Assembly (NCBI GenBank): GCA_036874045.1
Contig: JAZBRI010000011.1
Coordinates: 8,361,501-8,425,500 of the forward strand
Length of the DNA stretch: 64,000 nucleotides
Direction: 5' to 3'
Origin: Cymodocea nodosa
Lineage: Eukaryota; Streptophyta; Magnoliopsida; Alismatales; Cymodoceaceae
The position numbers and the translations under genes were made by a program. The notes beneath the pieces are model-generated. The model saw only the letters and a list, made by a program, of their open reading frames with translations, had not been told where the DNA came from and made no database searches. Each line of letters starts with the position of its first letter. Position 1 is the first letter of the stretch. Of this stretch, positions 25,101 through 36,400 are shown in pieces.

Positions 25101-27474
25101 ATACCTATGATTTTATCTTTACTTTTGTTTCCAAATGTTACACTCCCTTTCATGGTATTTGTAAAATTTTGTAGTAGACTTTTCTATCTAGTCATGTGAC
25201 TTGACGCTCCACTATCCAAGATCCATTTTGATGTTGTTTCCTCCTGCAAAACAAATTAAGAAAAACTTTTTCTTGGTACCCAATGTTGTTGAGGACCAAG
25301 TTCATTAAACGCATATTTCTTCTTTTTGTTTAAAAATAGTTTAGCATTATCATTTACATTCTTATTAGTTGTAAGTACTATAGACTTATTTTTAACATCA
25401 TACTTACTTATAGCATTATTGCTCTTATAATAATTCTTTTTGTTTTCAGATGTAGTATAACCAAGACTAAACCAATTTTTATCAGATGTTAATTTATTTT
25501 GGTCATGTCACACATTTCAGTGAGTTCATACCAAGATTTTGTACTAGTATTAACATTTTCCGTACATACAAAATTTTTGTCTACACAAGAATTTTCAGAT
25601 TTATCACATGTAGAATGAGTAATTGGTCTAATACCAGTGTATTGGATTACATGCTCAGGTTTCTGAATTTTCAGTTTACTACAATTGTCTGAAATTTTAG
25701 AAACATTAGAAACTGAATTTCCAGAACAAGAAACAAGATTTTTAGAAACATTAATAGTCATGTTAGAAGTACAATTTGACAAATCACATTGATTTTTATT
25801 ATTACTACATGATTCATCCCTTGAAGTACCTACTTCTACATATTTATTACCTTGTTTCATGATAAAAGGAATTTTAGTCTTAGATTTACTTGAACTGCAA
25901 CTAACAAATCCTTTATTGGCTTGAGATTCAGGATAATCAAATCCTAAGCCAAATTTATATGACACCGTAGGGGTACTAGTTAGTTTGTCTAACTTAATTT
26001 GACTTAAATTCCATTTCTCAATGGTAGAATTTAAATCTAGCTCTCTCAGTTTTAATTTATCTATCTCTAATTCAAGTTCATTTATATTCTTTCTCAACAT
26101 TTCATTTTCAGATTCTATCTTTAATTTTTCAACATTTGTATTCTGTATTTGTTCATGCAAGACACATTCATTTAATCTAAATTTATGCAAATCTCTAGCA
26201 TGATTTTCATTATCACATTTAAACTTTTCTAAAGTAGTAGACAGGAAACTATTTTCTTCTTCCACAATGGATAAAGAGTTTCTAATATTCTTATTTTGCA
26301 ATTTACAAAGTTTAAGTTTTTGTAATAATGCATGATAAGCACATAATAATTCATCAAAGTTAAAATCTGAATGACTTTCAGGATCAGATATTACCTCAGA
26401 CTCATCTGCCATGAAGCACACATGAGCAACGTCTTCTAACTCTTGTTTTCCTTCTGAATGTGAAGATTTTGATGATGATTCCTTAGATTCAAACTCTTCA
26501 GACGTGTCATCCCAAGTGACATTCAAAGCCTTTTTATTGTAAAACTTTTTCTGAGTTTTCTGAGCCATCTTCTTCTGATTTGTCCTACTTTACTTTTCAT
26601 TTTTCCTTATAGGACAATCTAGAGAAAGATGTCTAGGTTTCTTACAATTGTAACATACATACTTTCTGGATGAAGAATTCTTGTCATTTAGTGATTTTGA
26701 CGTTGAGGGTTTGTCATTTCTGTTCCTTTGTTGTTTCCTAGCTTTTCATGCTTTCTTGAATTTCCTAGTCAATATATCAAAATCTGAATTAATTTCGAAG
26801 GCTATTTCTTTCTTCATTTTTGGTTTGTTGTGACTCAATGATTCATTTAATTGAACTTCATAAGCTGTTAAGTTTCCTATAAGTTCATTCATGGTATAAA
26901 CATTTAAATCTCGTGATTTCTCTATTAATGTTACTTTTTGAGACCATTTAGAACTTAAGGATCTGAGAATTTTCCTCACTAAATCCTTCTGTTCAAAATT
27001 ACTTCCTAAGCATTTTAAAGAGTTTATGATATCAAGAAATCTGGAAAACATCTTAGAAATACTTTTGTCTTCATGCATCTTAAAGAGTTCATACTTATGA
27101 ATCAACATGTTTATTTTAGTCTCTTTAACTTTAGAAGTACCTTCATGTGAAACTTCTAATGCATGCCACACCTCATAAGTAGATTTATATGTCGACACTT
27201 TACTGAACTATTCATAACTCAATGCATAAAATAAAATATTTAAGCCCTTAGCATTCAGAGTTTCATTTTCTTTTTCAGTAATTGTCCAAGTATTATAAGG
27301 TGTAGATAACAGAGTATATGGTTTAGAAATCATGAACCACAACTTATGATCTATACTTTGAAGAAAAATAGTCATCCTATATTTCCAATATTCAAAATAT
27401 ATTCCATCGAATAAAGGAGGACGATTAAGATTTTGACCTTCATATAAAGAAAAATTACCAATTTCAGTAGCCAT
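22148..27474 (-). pseudogene. gag-pol of Sirevirus B (decayed)
   Basis: The copia polyprotein starts at the ATG at 27474. Domains in order are Gag, zinc knuckle near 26,660-26,620 (with one changed residue), a coiled-coil-like acidic and Lys-rich linker (26,568-25,489), protease near 25,210, integrase (25,150-23,780, with RSDHGTEF and NGVVERKN), RT (23,425-22,883) and RNase H (22,873-22,148). The RT core near 23,090 reads as YMDD rather than the usual YVDD because of one base change. There are at least ten stops or frame breaks. It is closely related to elements A and C. Confidence 0.9.
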
Positions 27475-27660
27475 CTTACCTTAGACTTTTCAACCTATTT
27501 GATTTTAAACAATCTAAAAATTTTAAAACAACTTGAGCCTTAAATCAAAAAAGTTAAACATATGCTCAAATATTAATGTCTGTTTAAAAATAAGGAAGGT
27601 AGAATAAGCAATGATATTAAATAAGTTGATATCAATTTTATATCAAAGATTATTAACAAG

Positions 27661-27672
27661 GCTCTAATACCA
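27661..27672 (-). other. Primer-binding site of Sirevirus B (mutated)
   Basis: It reads TGGTATTAGAGC on the minus strand, one transition away from the tRNA-iMet site of elements A and C. Confidence 0.85.
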
Positions 27673-27674
27673 CT

Positions 27675-29230
27675 TGTAGGATCGTATGACTACACAAGAG
27701 GGGGAGTGAATTATGTTTTTCAATATTTTCAAATATAATTGAAATTTTAAAACTCAAAAACAAGTTGAGACATTGTTTTCATAAAATCATTTTTATTCAA
27801 GGTTTCAATTACAATATACAATTCAATTCTCCTCATAAATTGTAGATGCAATTATATCTCGATACCATGTATCATCTAAACAATTTCATAATTACAAATA
27901 GAGAAAACTAATTTGCGAAATTTAAAACATTTCTCCCTATTTGAGATCTTTCTTCTTCTTCTTCTTCTTCTTCTTTCTTCTTTAGCAATTCTTTAGTGAC
28001 AAATATCTTGTCTTTTTATGCTTCACTGAATTTGCTTTCTTCTGATACTTCAAATCTTTAGTGACGTAAATCTTACCTTTTTATACTTCACTGAATTTTC
28101 TTCCACTTGAGAGATTTTCTCCGAAGAGGTGTTTTTGATCCCTGAAAAGATTTTTCATTTTTTGTGTAGGGATAATTTTATCAATGAGAATTCTATGCCT
28201 TTTATACTATATCTTCATTTCATGCATATCCTCTACATTTAATCACTACCAGTTTTCCACTTCTCCACGTATTTTCTTTTTCCTTAATCAAAATACACAC
28301 GTTCTAACCCACGTTTACATTTCAAATTTTCTTTAATCATCAGTCTTAGATCTCTGAAAAATTTCCTGCAAAATAAACTTTCTCGTCCAAAAATTTTTCA
28401 TCAATATAATAAGAAGTCGTTACTTTAATGTTAACTAAACGAGTAACACAAGTATATATATAACTTAACGTTTCTAACTTAACGAGTTTCTCATGTGCCA
28501 ACTCACATGACAAGTACTGTAGCTAATTCAACGAACTATCTCCGTGGTGTTACGTTAACTCAACAAACCATCTCCATTGTGTTACGATAACTCAACGAAC
28601 CAGTAATAAACAAATGTTTTTATAATAAGAATTTTACCACATGCAAAAAATAACAACTTAAGTTTATAACGCTAACCTAACGCGTTGCCTTAGTGTTCAA
28701 TATAGCAACTCAACGCGTTTAGTTATGTTAACTTAACAAGTTAAACATGTGCACATTATGTGATACAATATAACATTCGTAACTTATAATTTCACCACGT
28801 GTATAATACTAACTTAACGAGTTCGTCTCTTCTTTTACTCACTAACTTAACGAGTTCTCACGTGACCTATTTTAACCTTTAAGCTTCTAACTTAACGAGT
28901 TCTCACGTGATCTCTATACAAACAAAACTCTAACTTAACGAGTTGTCTAAACGTGCACTGTACATGATACAGAAAATATAACTTTAAAATATATCATGCT
29001 TTTCAATAAAAACACACGTTAACTTAACGTTTAGTTAAATGAGAAATTAATGCAATGAAACAATTAATTATTAACTTAGTATAATTTCAGATCTAATATA
29101 GACAAGTATTTATATCAGTAAACTTTTTCTGTATTAATCTATGATTTTAATTTCTTTTCACAAGCAATAGTAATTGAGCAAATATGATTATTTTCATTTA
29201 GCACACATCATCAAAACAAAATACTCAACA
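27675..29230 (-). repeat. 5' LTR of Sirevirus B (1,556 bp)
   Basis: Full-length LTR with TGTAGGATCG on the left and ACTCAACA on the right. It holds a CTT microsatellite (about 27,953-27,978), two 64-bp units near 28,010-28,110, and repeated TAACTTAACGAGTT motifs (28,450-28,950). It abuts element D at 29231. Confidence 0.9.
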
Positions 29231-30863
29231 GAAGTTCACCCTCCACAGAGGTATGGCTACAATAATATGGTTGCTTTTGCCCTACAAGTAGCTAGTGAGG
29301 TGGAGGATGCTGATTTACCTAGTTTTGATGCTACCGTTAGTAGACTAGAAGTCGTACATTGGTTGAGAGCTATGCAAGAAAAACTACAATCTTTGCATAA
29401 GAATAGGACTTAGGAGTTAGTAAAATATCCCAAGGACAAGAATGTTGTTGGTTGCAAATGAATGTTCAAAAAGAAATCAGGAACATAAGGCAATCATGGA
29501 ATACAATACAAGGCAAGATTGGTAGTAAAAGGTTTTTCACAGAAGGAGGGTGTGGACTTCAATGAAGTCTTTGCACCAATCGTTAGACACACCTCCATTC
29601 GAGTCCTTTTGGCAATTGTTGCAGTAAAGGATTTAGAACTTGAACAATTAGATGTGAAAACAGCTTTCTTACATGGTTATTTAGATGAGGACATCTAGAT
29701 GGAACAGCCAACAGGTTTTGTAGAAAGAGGTAGATTAGACCTCATTTGCAAGTTGCAGAAATCTTTGTATGGGCTGAAATAGTCTCCCGAGCAGTGGTAT
29801 AAAAGATTTAATTCTTTTATCACAGATGTTGGTTTTGTTCGAAGTAGTTTTGATTCATGTGTTTATGTTAAACAAATTAAAGATGAATTTGTTTACTTGC
29901 TCTTGTATGTAGATGACATCTTGGTTGCAGCTAAAGATGTCAATGAAATACAAGTTTTGAAAGACACATTGAAATCTGAATTTGCAATGAAGGATTTAGG
30001 ACCAGCAGGTAAAATCCTTAGGATGGAGATTTATCGTGATAGGAACATTGGAAGATTATTTCTCCATCAGCATAGTTATGTTTTAAAGATTCTGAGCAGG
30101 TTTAGTATGGCTTCAAGCAAGGCCATCAGAATGCCCTATGATAGGAATCTGCAATTATCAGTTACTATGGCACCTCAGACACAATCAGAGAAGGAGTACA
30201 TAAAGAAAGTTCCATATTCACAGGCAGTTGGCAGTCTCATGTATGCCATGGTTTGTACTCACTTAGATCTTGCTTACCCTCTTAGTGTTGTAAGCAAGTT
30301 TATGTTGAATCCAAGAAAGAGTCATTGGCAGGCCGTAAAGAAGATCTTTAGGTACTTGAAGGGCACGTCTGATATAGGACTAATTTATGGAATTAAGCAT
30401 AATTGTAGTATGGTTGGATATTCTTATTTAGATTTTGCAGGTGATGTTGATCAGCGTAGATCCTTAACAGGATATGTCTTCACATTAGCAGATTCCATTA
30501 ACAGTTGGAAACTCTACAGCCTACTATATCATTATCCACCACCAAGGCTGAGTATATGGCGATGACAGAAGCTACAAAAGAAGGTATTTGGTTGAAGGGG
30601 TTACTTGGAGACTTTGGTCTGCGATATGATAAAGCCAATATTTTCTATGATAGTCTCAATGCCATCAACTTAACAAAGGACAATGTGTTTCATGACAGGA
30701 CAAAGCACATTGATATTCGTTATCACTTTCTTAAAACAGAAGATCGTGTGAAGATTTTGAAGATCAACACACATGACAATCCAGCCAATATGTTTATGAA
30801 ATGCGTTCTTAAAATCAAGTTTAAGCATTGCTTAGACTTACTTAATGTCTTTGCTTATAGTTG
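29231..30863 (+). pseudogene. RT-RNase H segment of element D
   Basis: This is the continuation of element D after the Sirevirus B insertion. It encodes the RT with LLYVDDILVAA near 29,900-29,932 and an RNase H with AEYMAMTEA and a final HCLDLLNVFAYS, ending at a TGA at about 30861. Stops occur at 29411 (TAG), 29459 (TGA), 29696 (TAG) and 29780 (TAG), mostly where Trp or Gln is expected. A frame break lies near 30,520. The first RT residues are missing, since several dozen codons between the integrase end and this point are not present on either side of the insertion. Confidence 0.85.
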
Positions 30864-30936
30864 ACCCTTTGAGTCTTTTGTAATGGAGATTTGTTTTTTG
30901 TTGTTTGGTTCTAGGTGGAGTTTGTAAATTCAAGAC

Positions 30937-30947
30937 AAGGTGGAGAT
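30937..30947 (+). other. Polypurine tract of element D
   Basis: AAGGTGGAGAT lies directly before the 3' LTR of element D. Confidence 0.8.
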
Positions 30948-31259
30948 TATTATTATGTGTCATGAATTAGTTTGTTACACGTAGGGGTATTTTTATCCTT
31001 GGCCACTTGAGGTGCACAAATGTTATAAATAGGCCTCCAACGTGTGTTTTAGAATGATGATAAATCTTGTATCCATTTGTGATCATCTAGAGAAGAATCA
31101 ATCAATTGAGTTCCATCCGTGAACGTACCCAATTTGAGGAACCACATTAAAACCTTGGTGTTTGTTGTTCTTGTTTCACACATCTACCTCTCTTTGTCTT
31201 CTTCTTTTTTCCCCACGTGTCCAAACTTCTCCCTTTCCGTATTCTCTCTTCCCATAATA
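30948..31259 (+). repeat. 3' LTR of element D
   Basis: 312 bp, matching 11136-11447; its ends have decayed to TA...TA (TATTATTATG ... CATAATA). It is followed by the GAACA duplication at 31260-31264. Confidence 0.9.
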
Positions 31260-31482
31260 GAACATTCAACTAAGTGAGCTCTTGATGGTCCATATGTATA
31301 TATATATACCAACACCAAGCAAGCTAATTGAGATTTGTGAAGAAGCCGCATACGCAAACAAGCGCAAGGAATAATTGAAGTCCACCGTTTATAAGACCAC
31401 AAATTAAGAACATGAATGGTCGGCCAAGGAGAGTTCAATTGACATTATCATTAATTGTTGTTGAAACACGTACGGCATGCAT

Positions 31483-32085
31483 GGTGAGCCGAGGACGTTA
31501 GAGGTCTGAGAAGTTCACAGGTAGAAGGTTGAAAGAAGAACAACGGGAGAAAAGGCATTGCATGCTCATGAAGTGGTATTTAATTATAAGAAAGAAAAAT
31601 TACGGGAATGTCCAAGCGAGTTTAAATGAAATTACAAGAAAACCATGTCACAATACAACGGCAATTACAATAATAAATGGAATTAATGGCATAACAAATT
31701 TTTCTTAATGTGCATAGCTATGTCAATAGTGCCATGTAGATATTTACATAAGAACTAAGTAAGAAATGTGACTTAAGCAATGTATGAAAAAGGTTAAATT
31801 AGGTCCAGTAAAGATTAAATATTGAAGAGACCCAATAATACTACTGTAGAAATGATGAGTCGAGGAAATCGTCAGAATTGAAGGGTGGAAGAACAATGAG
31901 CGTGAAGGCGTTGCATGGCCCAGCCTGATAATGTGATATTTATACAGAAGAAAAATTACATGGAAGGGAAAGAATGTCATGAGAGCTTAAATGAAGTTAC
32001 AAGAAAATCATATCAAAATACAATGGTAAATATTACAAGAGATTATAGCTAATAATAATAACAAACAGAGTTAATGGCATAACAA
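31483..32085 (+). repeat. Diverged direct repeat, two copies of about 220 bp
   Basis: 31,483-31,705 and 31,858-32,085 share blocks such as GAAAAATTAC, TTACAAGAAAA and GTTAATGGCATAACAAAT in the same order. I see no coding potential. Between 31,265 and 32,600 nothing else is recognisable. Confidence 0.5.
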
Positions 32086-32836
32086 ATGATAATTGATTCA
32101 ATCATGAGAAATGGTCTAAGAACTAAAAGCCTTATAATAATAAAGGGTAATGATTTTTGGCTTACCTAACTTAGTGTGAAATTTCATTTCTTAACTCTTT
32201 CAAACACAAGTTCCAAACTATGTATCATACCCAGGTAAGTGAGAGGTTGCATGGATCATACACAACCTTCCCTTGATCAGCTCCAAGATGCAGTCAACAT
32301 TCTACCAAAAATACCCATGATGATCTCAACTAAGAGCTTCTTGACAGGGGAAAAAAAAAAATTAATTTGTTTTGATAATACAAAATTTAACGACAAATAA
32401 GTATGAATTTACTTATATATTAAGATTATTTCTTATAAATTTACTTCAAAAGAAGATCAATAAATGCAAATTAAAGATCAAGGGAGGACTTCAATTTTAC
32501 AAATGTTACAAATTCTCAAGTCTATATATGTAATATGTGATGTAATTGCAAAGTCCGTGTATTATTGAGTTCTAGGATCTATATATATACATAAATCCTC
32601 AAAAAGTTCTCATCCTACACACACTCATACTAGGTTTTTCATTTATTTTATACTTCAATGTAACACATAAGGGTGCATGCATATAACTTAGGGGTATGAC
32701 AATGAGTTGCAACTTAAAATCCTTTCATTGGTTTCCACGCATCCCTTTAGACGATCGATCATCTAAGTATCTTACTTGTTCTTCTTTAATTAATGTCTTC
32801 TTATTCTCCGTCTTCTTCATGTCATTTGTTCTGCAG

Positions 32837-33066
32837 TGCTCGAGTACATCAAAAACTTCCACGACGTCCTTGAGGTGAGTGAGACGGACCATGCATCATG
32901 CAAGGCCAACTCACCGATCGCAACCTACGCCACCGACAAGGATTCCATCGCCATCACCTTCTCTGGTGTCAAATTCTACGTCGGCGACATTCCCATCATC
33001 GCCATCACCATCATGCAACAAGAAGAAGAAGAATTAATTACCTCCCCTCTGTTGAAATCATCCTAA
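32837..33066 (+). pseudogene. Phytocyanin (blue copper protein) exon 2 relic
   Basis: The frame encodes EYIKNFHDVLEV, then SCKANSPIATYATDKDSIAI and SGVKFYVGDIP, a clear match in pattern to the second exon of plant phytocyanins (uclacyanin/stellacyanin family), which bind copper outside the cell. The exon starts after a pyrimidine-rich acceptor (TTGTTCTGCAG, 32836). The first copper ligand His is present (FHDV), but the usual Cys and second His (family pattern YVCGIPGHC) are replaced by YVGDIPII. No first exon with a signal peptide is visible upstream, and no proline-rich or GPI tail follows. It is best read as a decayed, partial gene. Confidence 0.6.
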
Positions 33067-33475
33067 TATTAATATTCACATCCAAAGACCACAACAAAAC
33101 ACAAGGACAGTAGTCAATCTAAACAATACATAATTTGTTGAAATTAATGATTATTCATTTAGTAATGTTTATTTTCATTAATGTAAGAAAGTAAGTTGAC
33201 ATTTTATAAAAATGGCGAAACTCAACAACATAAAGAAAAAATTTTAATTCTAACCGCCCTTACAACAACAGGATGTTTGTTATATTTCAGTGAGATGGGC
33301 CTCGCTTGGAAATCCAAAGCTAATCTTACTTGAAATGTGAGCAACTCGATTGCTCTAGCCTCCAGACAGGATGTATGAAACCTCAATTATCAAGCCTTTC
33401 TAATCTCGTATCATCGTCATATCCGTTGGGTTAGATCACAATTTTCATTCTAAATATACATATGCACTTAGAAGC
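33067..33475. other. Intergenic stretch downstream of REV7
   Basis: AT-rich; I see no gene or repeat. It probably includes the REV7 3' untranslated region on the minus strand. Confidence 0.5.
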
Positions 33476-36400
33476 TTATGCTGAAGTATCCTTAGGCTCA
33501 GAAGGAGAGGGGTGTTCCAAATATAGCTGCATTTTCAATGGATCGCTGATCATAGACTTGATTGGGGTTATCTCAGGAGGCAGCTGCCACTGCTTTGTCT
33601 CCGTCAGAATCCACAGCTGAGAATTGTTGTTGTCGCCGTCAGGTAGAGCACGGAATGAAGCTGTTACCTCCCATCTGGAACCTGATAGAACCATCAAGGC
33701 CCGTAGTTAGATTTTCCTGATAGATCTCCATCTAATAAGACTTGAAATTTGATTTGCAATACACATCATGTAATGCCAAAATGGCATAAAGCTGCATACC
33801 ACTTGGAAGGGATCTAGTGAGTGATTCAGATACGGTCAGCTTAATCAGAAAGGCCCTGAGAGCAAATTTTAGATCATCTTCTTTCACTTTGGAGCAATAT
33901 GTTTGGTTAACAGAGAGCTTGAATACAAATTTCTCAACAGGAACGTGCTCTTTGTTGTAGAATACAACTACTACTCTCTCTATCAATTCCTGCATTGGGA
34001 AACAATTTAGCCTCTAATATTTGTTTCCATGCCTTATGCAAGCGTTACTCTACCTATATACAGGTAAAGCAACAGAGTGGAACTCAAATACATAGGGACT
34101 ACAAATATTAGTATGGAAACACTTTTTAATGTCAATCATGTTGTATAAGAAAGTAAACCAACAGATAAACTCACATAAACTACACTAATATACAACAGAT
34201 AAACAGATTCACTCAGTTCTACAAGGCAGTGCTCTAAACATGACGATTAGTAAAAAAATTCATGATGTCAAGAAAGTAAACCAAAACTATTCAAATGACA
34301 AAAATGAAATCAAAAGTTATCTGGTGATAAATCTGGAACCCTACCTACCTCAGGATCAAATCAATCATATAAATGGTGCTTTGGACTTCAAATTTAGGTT
34401 AAAAGATGAACCATACCAACGAATTCATTAAAAAGGTGACATTTGTCAATAATAGAAGTGCTCTACCAGAGGCAACAAAAATTATTAACATCATTTTTTG
34501 TTCTTTGAAAGAGACTGACGAATCTATAAGGTCTGCTGCAAAACATAAAACTAATTGAGGCACAAAATCTACAGCAATAAAAATAGCATGTTGTTTGGAA
34601 CATCATCATATATTCACAATGTTTTTGTGCATTTCATGAGTTTAAATTATGAGTATCTTTCCTTTCAACAAAATTATCTTCATACAGACTAAAACAGCAA
34701 ATATCAAATGAAAAAGACAGTTGAAAATAATGACAAAAAAAGGTTTTCATATAGAGATCTTTACTTAAGGAAACATTAAAGAAAATTAAAATCAAAATTA
34801 TAATTAAAGGAAGAAATAAAGTGGCAATTTTCTCTAAACAGATCTTTATAAACACACCATTTCAAAAAGTGACGTCAATGCTTATGGTATGCCATGCCTC
34901 ATGTCAGAAACAAGCCTGAAGTGTTACACATAATATGGATTGACAGATGTATATCATTTACTCCTGTATATAGGAAATAATCCTAGTTTATTCTGCTAAA
35001 AAGTAATACTAGTCAATAATGATTTTATCATGTCCTTTCTCTATATGGTTAACGTTTAAGACTTAGTACAAGAAAATGAAATAAAAGATAGTATAGGTAA
35101 TAGATAATATAAGTATTTTAGTAAACTTTTTGATGAATCTACCTTAGGAAACTCTTATATATAAAATTTTAGAAGTACAAAGGATATAAACTATGGTTAT
35201 TTTAGAAGAATTAGTACTTTAGAGATAAAAGAAGTTATTAAGAAAATGAAATGTAGGAAAACTATTAGACTAGATGGTATTCTTATTAAAGTGCAGAAAT
35301 GTATGGGTAAAGTAGAGATTAAGTGGTTAACTAAACTTTTTAATATAATTTTAAAAACAAAAAAGATGTCAGATAAATGGAGAAAGAGTTCTTTAATATT
35401 TACATTTAAGATAAAGAAACATATAGAATTATAATAATTATCACGATACTAAGTTAACAAGTCATACTATAAAATTATAAGTAATTGAACAAAGACTAAG
35501 GTATATAACTAAAATTATGATAGGTAAGTCAACAATGAAAGCTATTCATTTACTTAGATAATAGAAAATTTTAAACATAAGAAAAAGGCTTCCATATGGT
35601 TCTCATTGATTTAGAAAAAAACTTATAATATAATAATTAGAAAATTATTGTAGTAGGCATTGGAACGAAAAGTACATATAAAATATATTAACATTATAAT
35701 AATTAAAGAGTGTCTTTTATAACTATAGGAAAAGAAATTAAGAAATTTCTAGTAAACATTAATTTATACTAAGGATCTACTTTAAGTTCATGCTTATTTA
35801 TCTTAACCTATTAGTGTACACTAGAAAGTTCAGACAGAAAAGAAATAAAAAGTTTAGAAGGAAAGAAAATAGAATGTTAGAATTCCCGTAAGAGTTTAGT
35901 ACACCTACCAGAAAGTTCAGAAAATTAAAATTCCTATGAGAGTTTAGTGCACACTAGAATGTTCAAAAAATAAAAGAATAATGAAATAAATTGTAAACAC
36001 TACCTAAAATTGTGTAATTGATACATTAATCTGAAATTCCAGTTAAACAAATATTATTATTATTATTATTATTATATTGTAAGTATTTAATTAAATTAAA
36101 TTAAATTACTTAATTTAATTAATTTTTTAGTCTAAAGATACAAAGTATTCAAAGTATTACAACATGAAAGTAAAGACTAGTCCAAAGATACAAAGCATTT
36201 TACTTATTACAACATCAATATAATAAATAATCCAAAGGCATAATATAAATGGACTTAAATAGTCCTTTCATCCCATATTGTCATCATCATATCTTCACGC
36301 ATCTTATCAGCTACTTCTTTTCGTTGTTCTTGACTCGTTTTAACCTATGATATCCATCCATATGTACTTCTGTTGGTTGTATATCATTAGTAATATTTAA

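Larger units (their letters stand above)
16792..29230 (-). mobile_element. Sirevirus element B nested in element D
   Basis: This is a minus-strand Sirevirus with its 5' LTR on the right (29230-27675), primer-binding site at about 27672-27661, gag-pol 27474-22148, a long post-pol region with ORF3 remains (20664-18590), a polypurine tract (17874-17859) and the 3' LTR (17858-16792). The right border joins element D RT sequence directly (GAAGTTCACCC). On the left the last 489 bp of the 3' LTR and some of element D are missing. The two LTRs are very similar where they overlap, so this insertion is much younger than element D. Confidence 0.9.
11136..31259 (+). mobile_element. Ty1/copia element D with two nested insertions
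   Basis: D is a plus-strand copia element with two 312-bp LTRs (11136-11447 and 30948-31259) that differ at roughly 30 positions by eye. It has a primer-binding site at 11450, a polypurine tract before 30948 and a perfect 5-bp duplication (GAACA). Its coding region is in three pieces: gag before 13,277, protease/integrase 15,520-16,790, and RT/RNase H 29,231-30,863. The gaps hold an X solo LTR and Sirevirus B. The protease-integrase style resembles the Tork/Tnt1 group; that placement is tentative. Confidence 0.9.
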
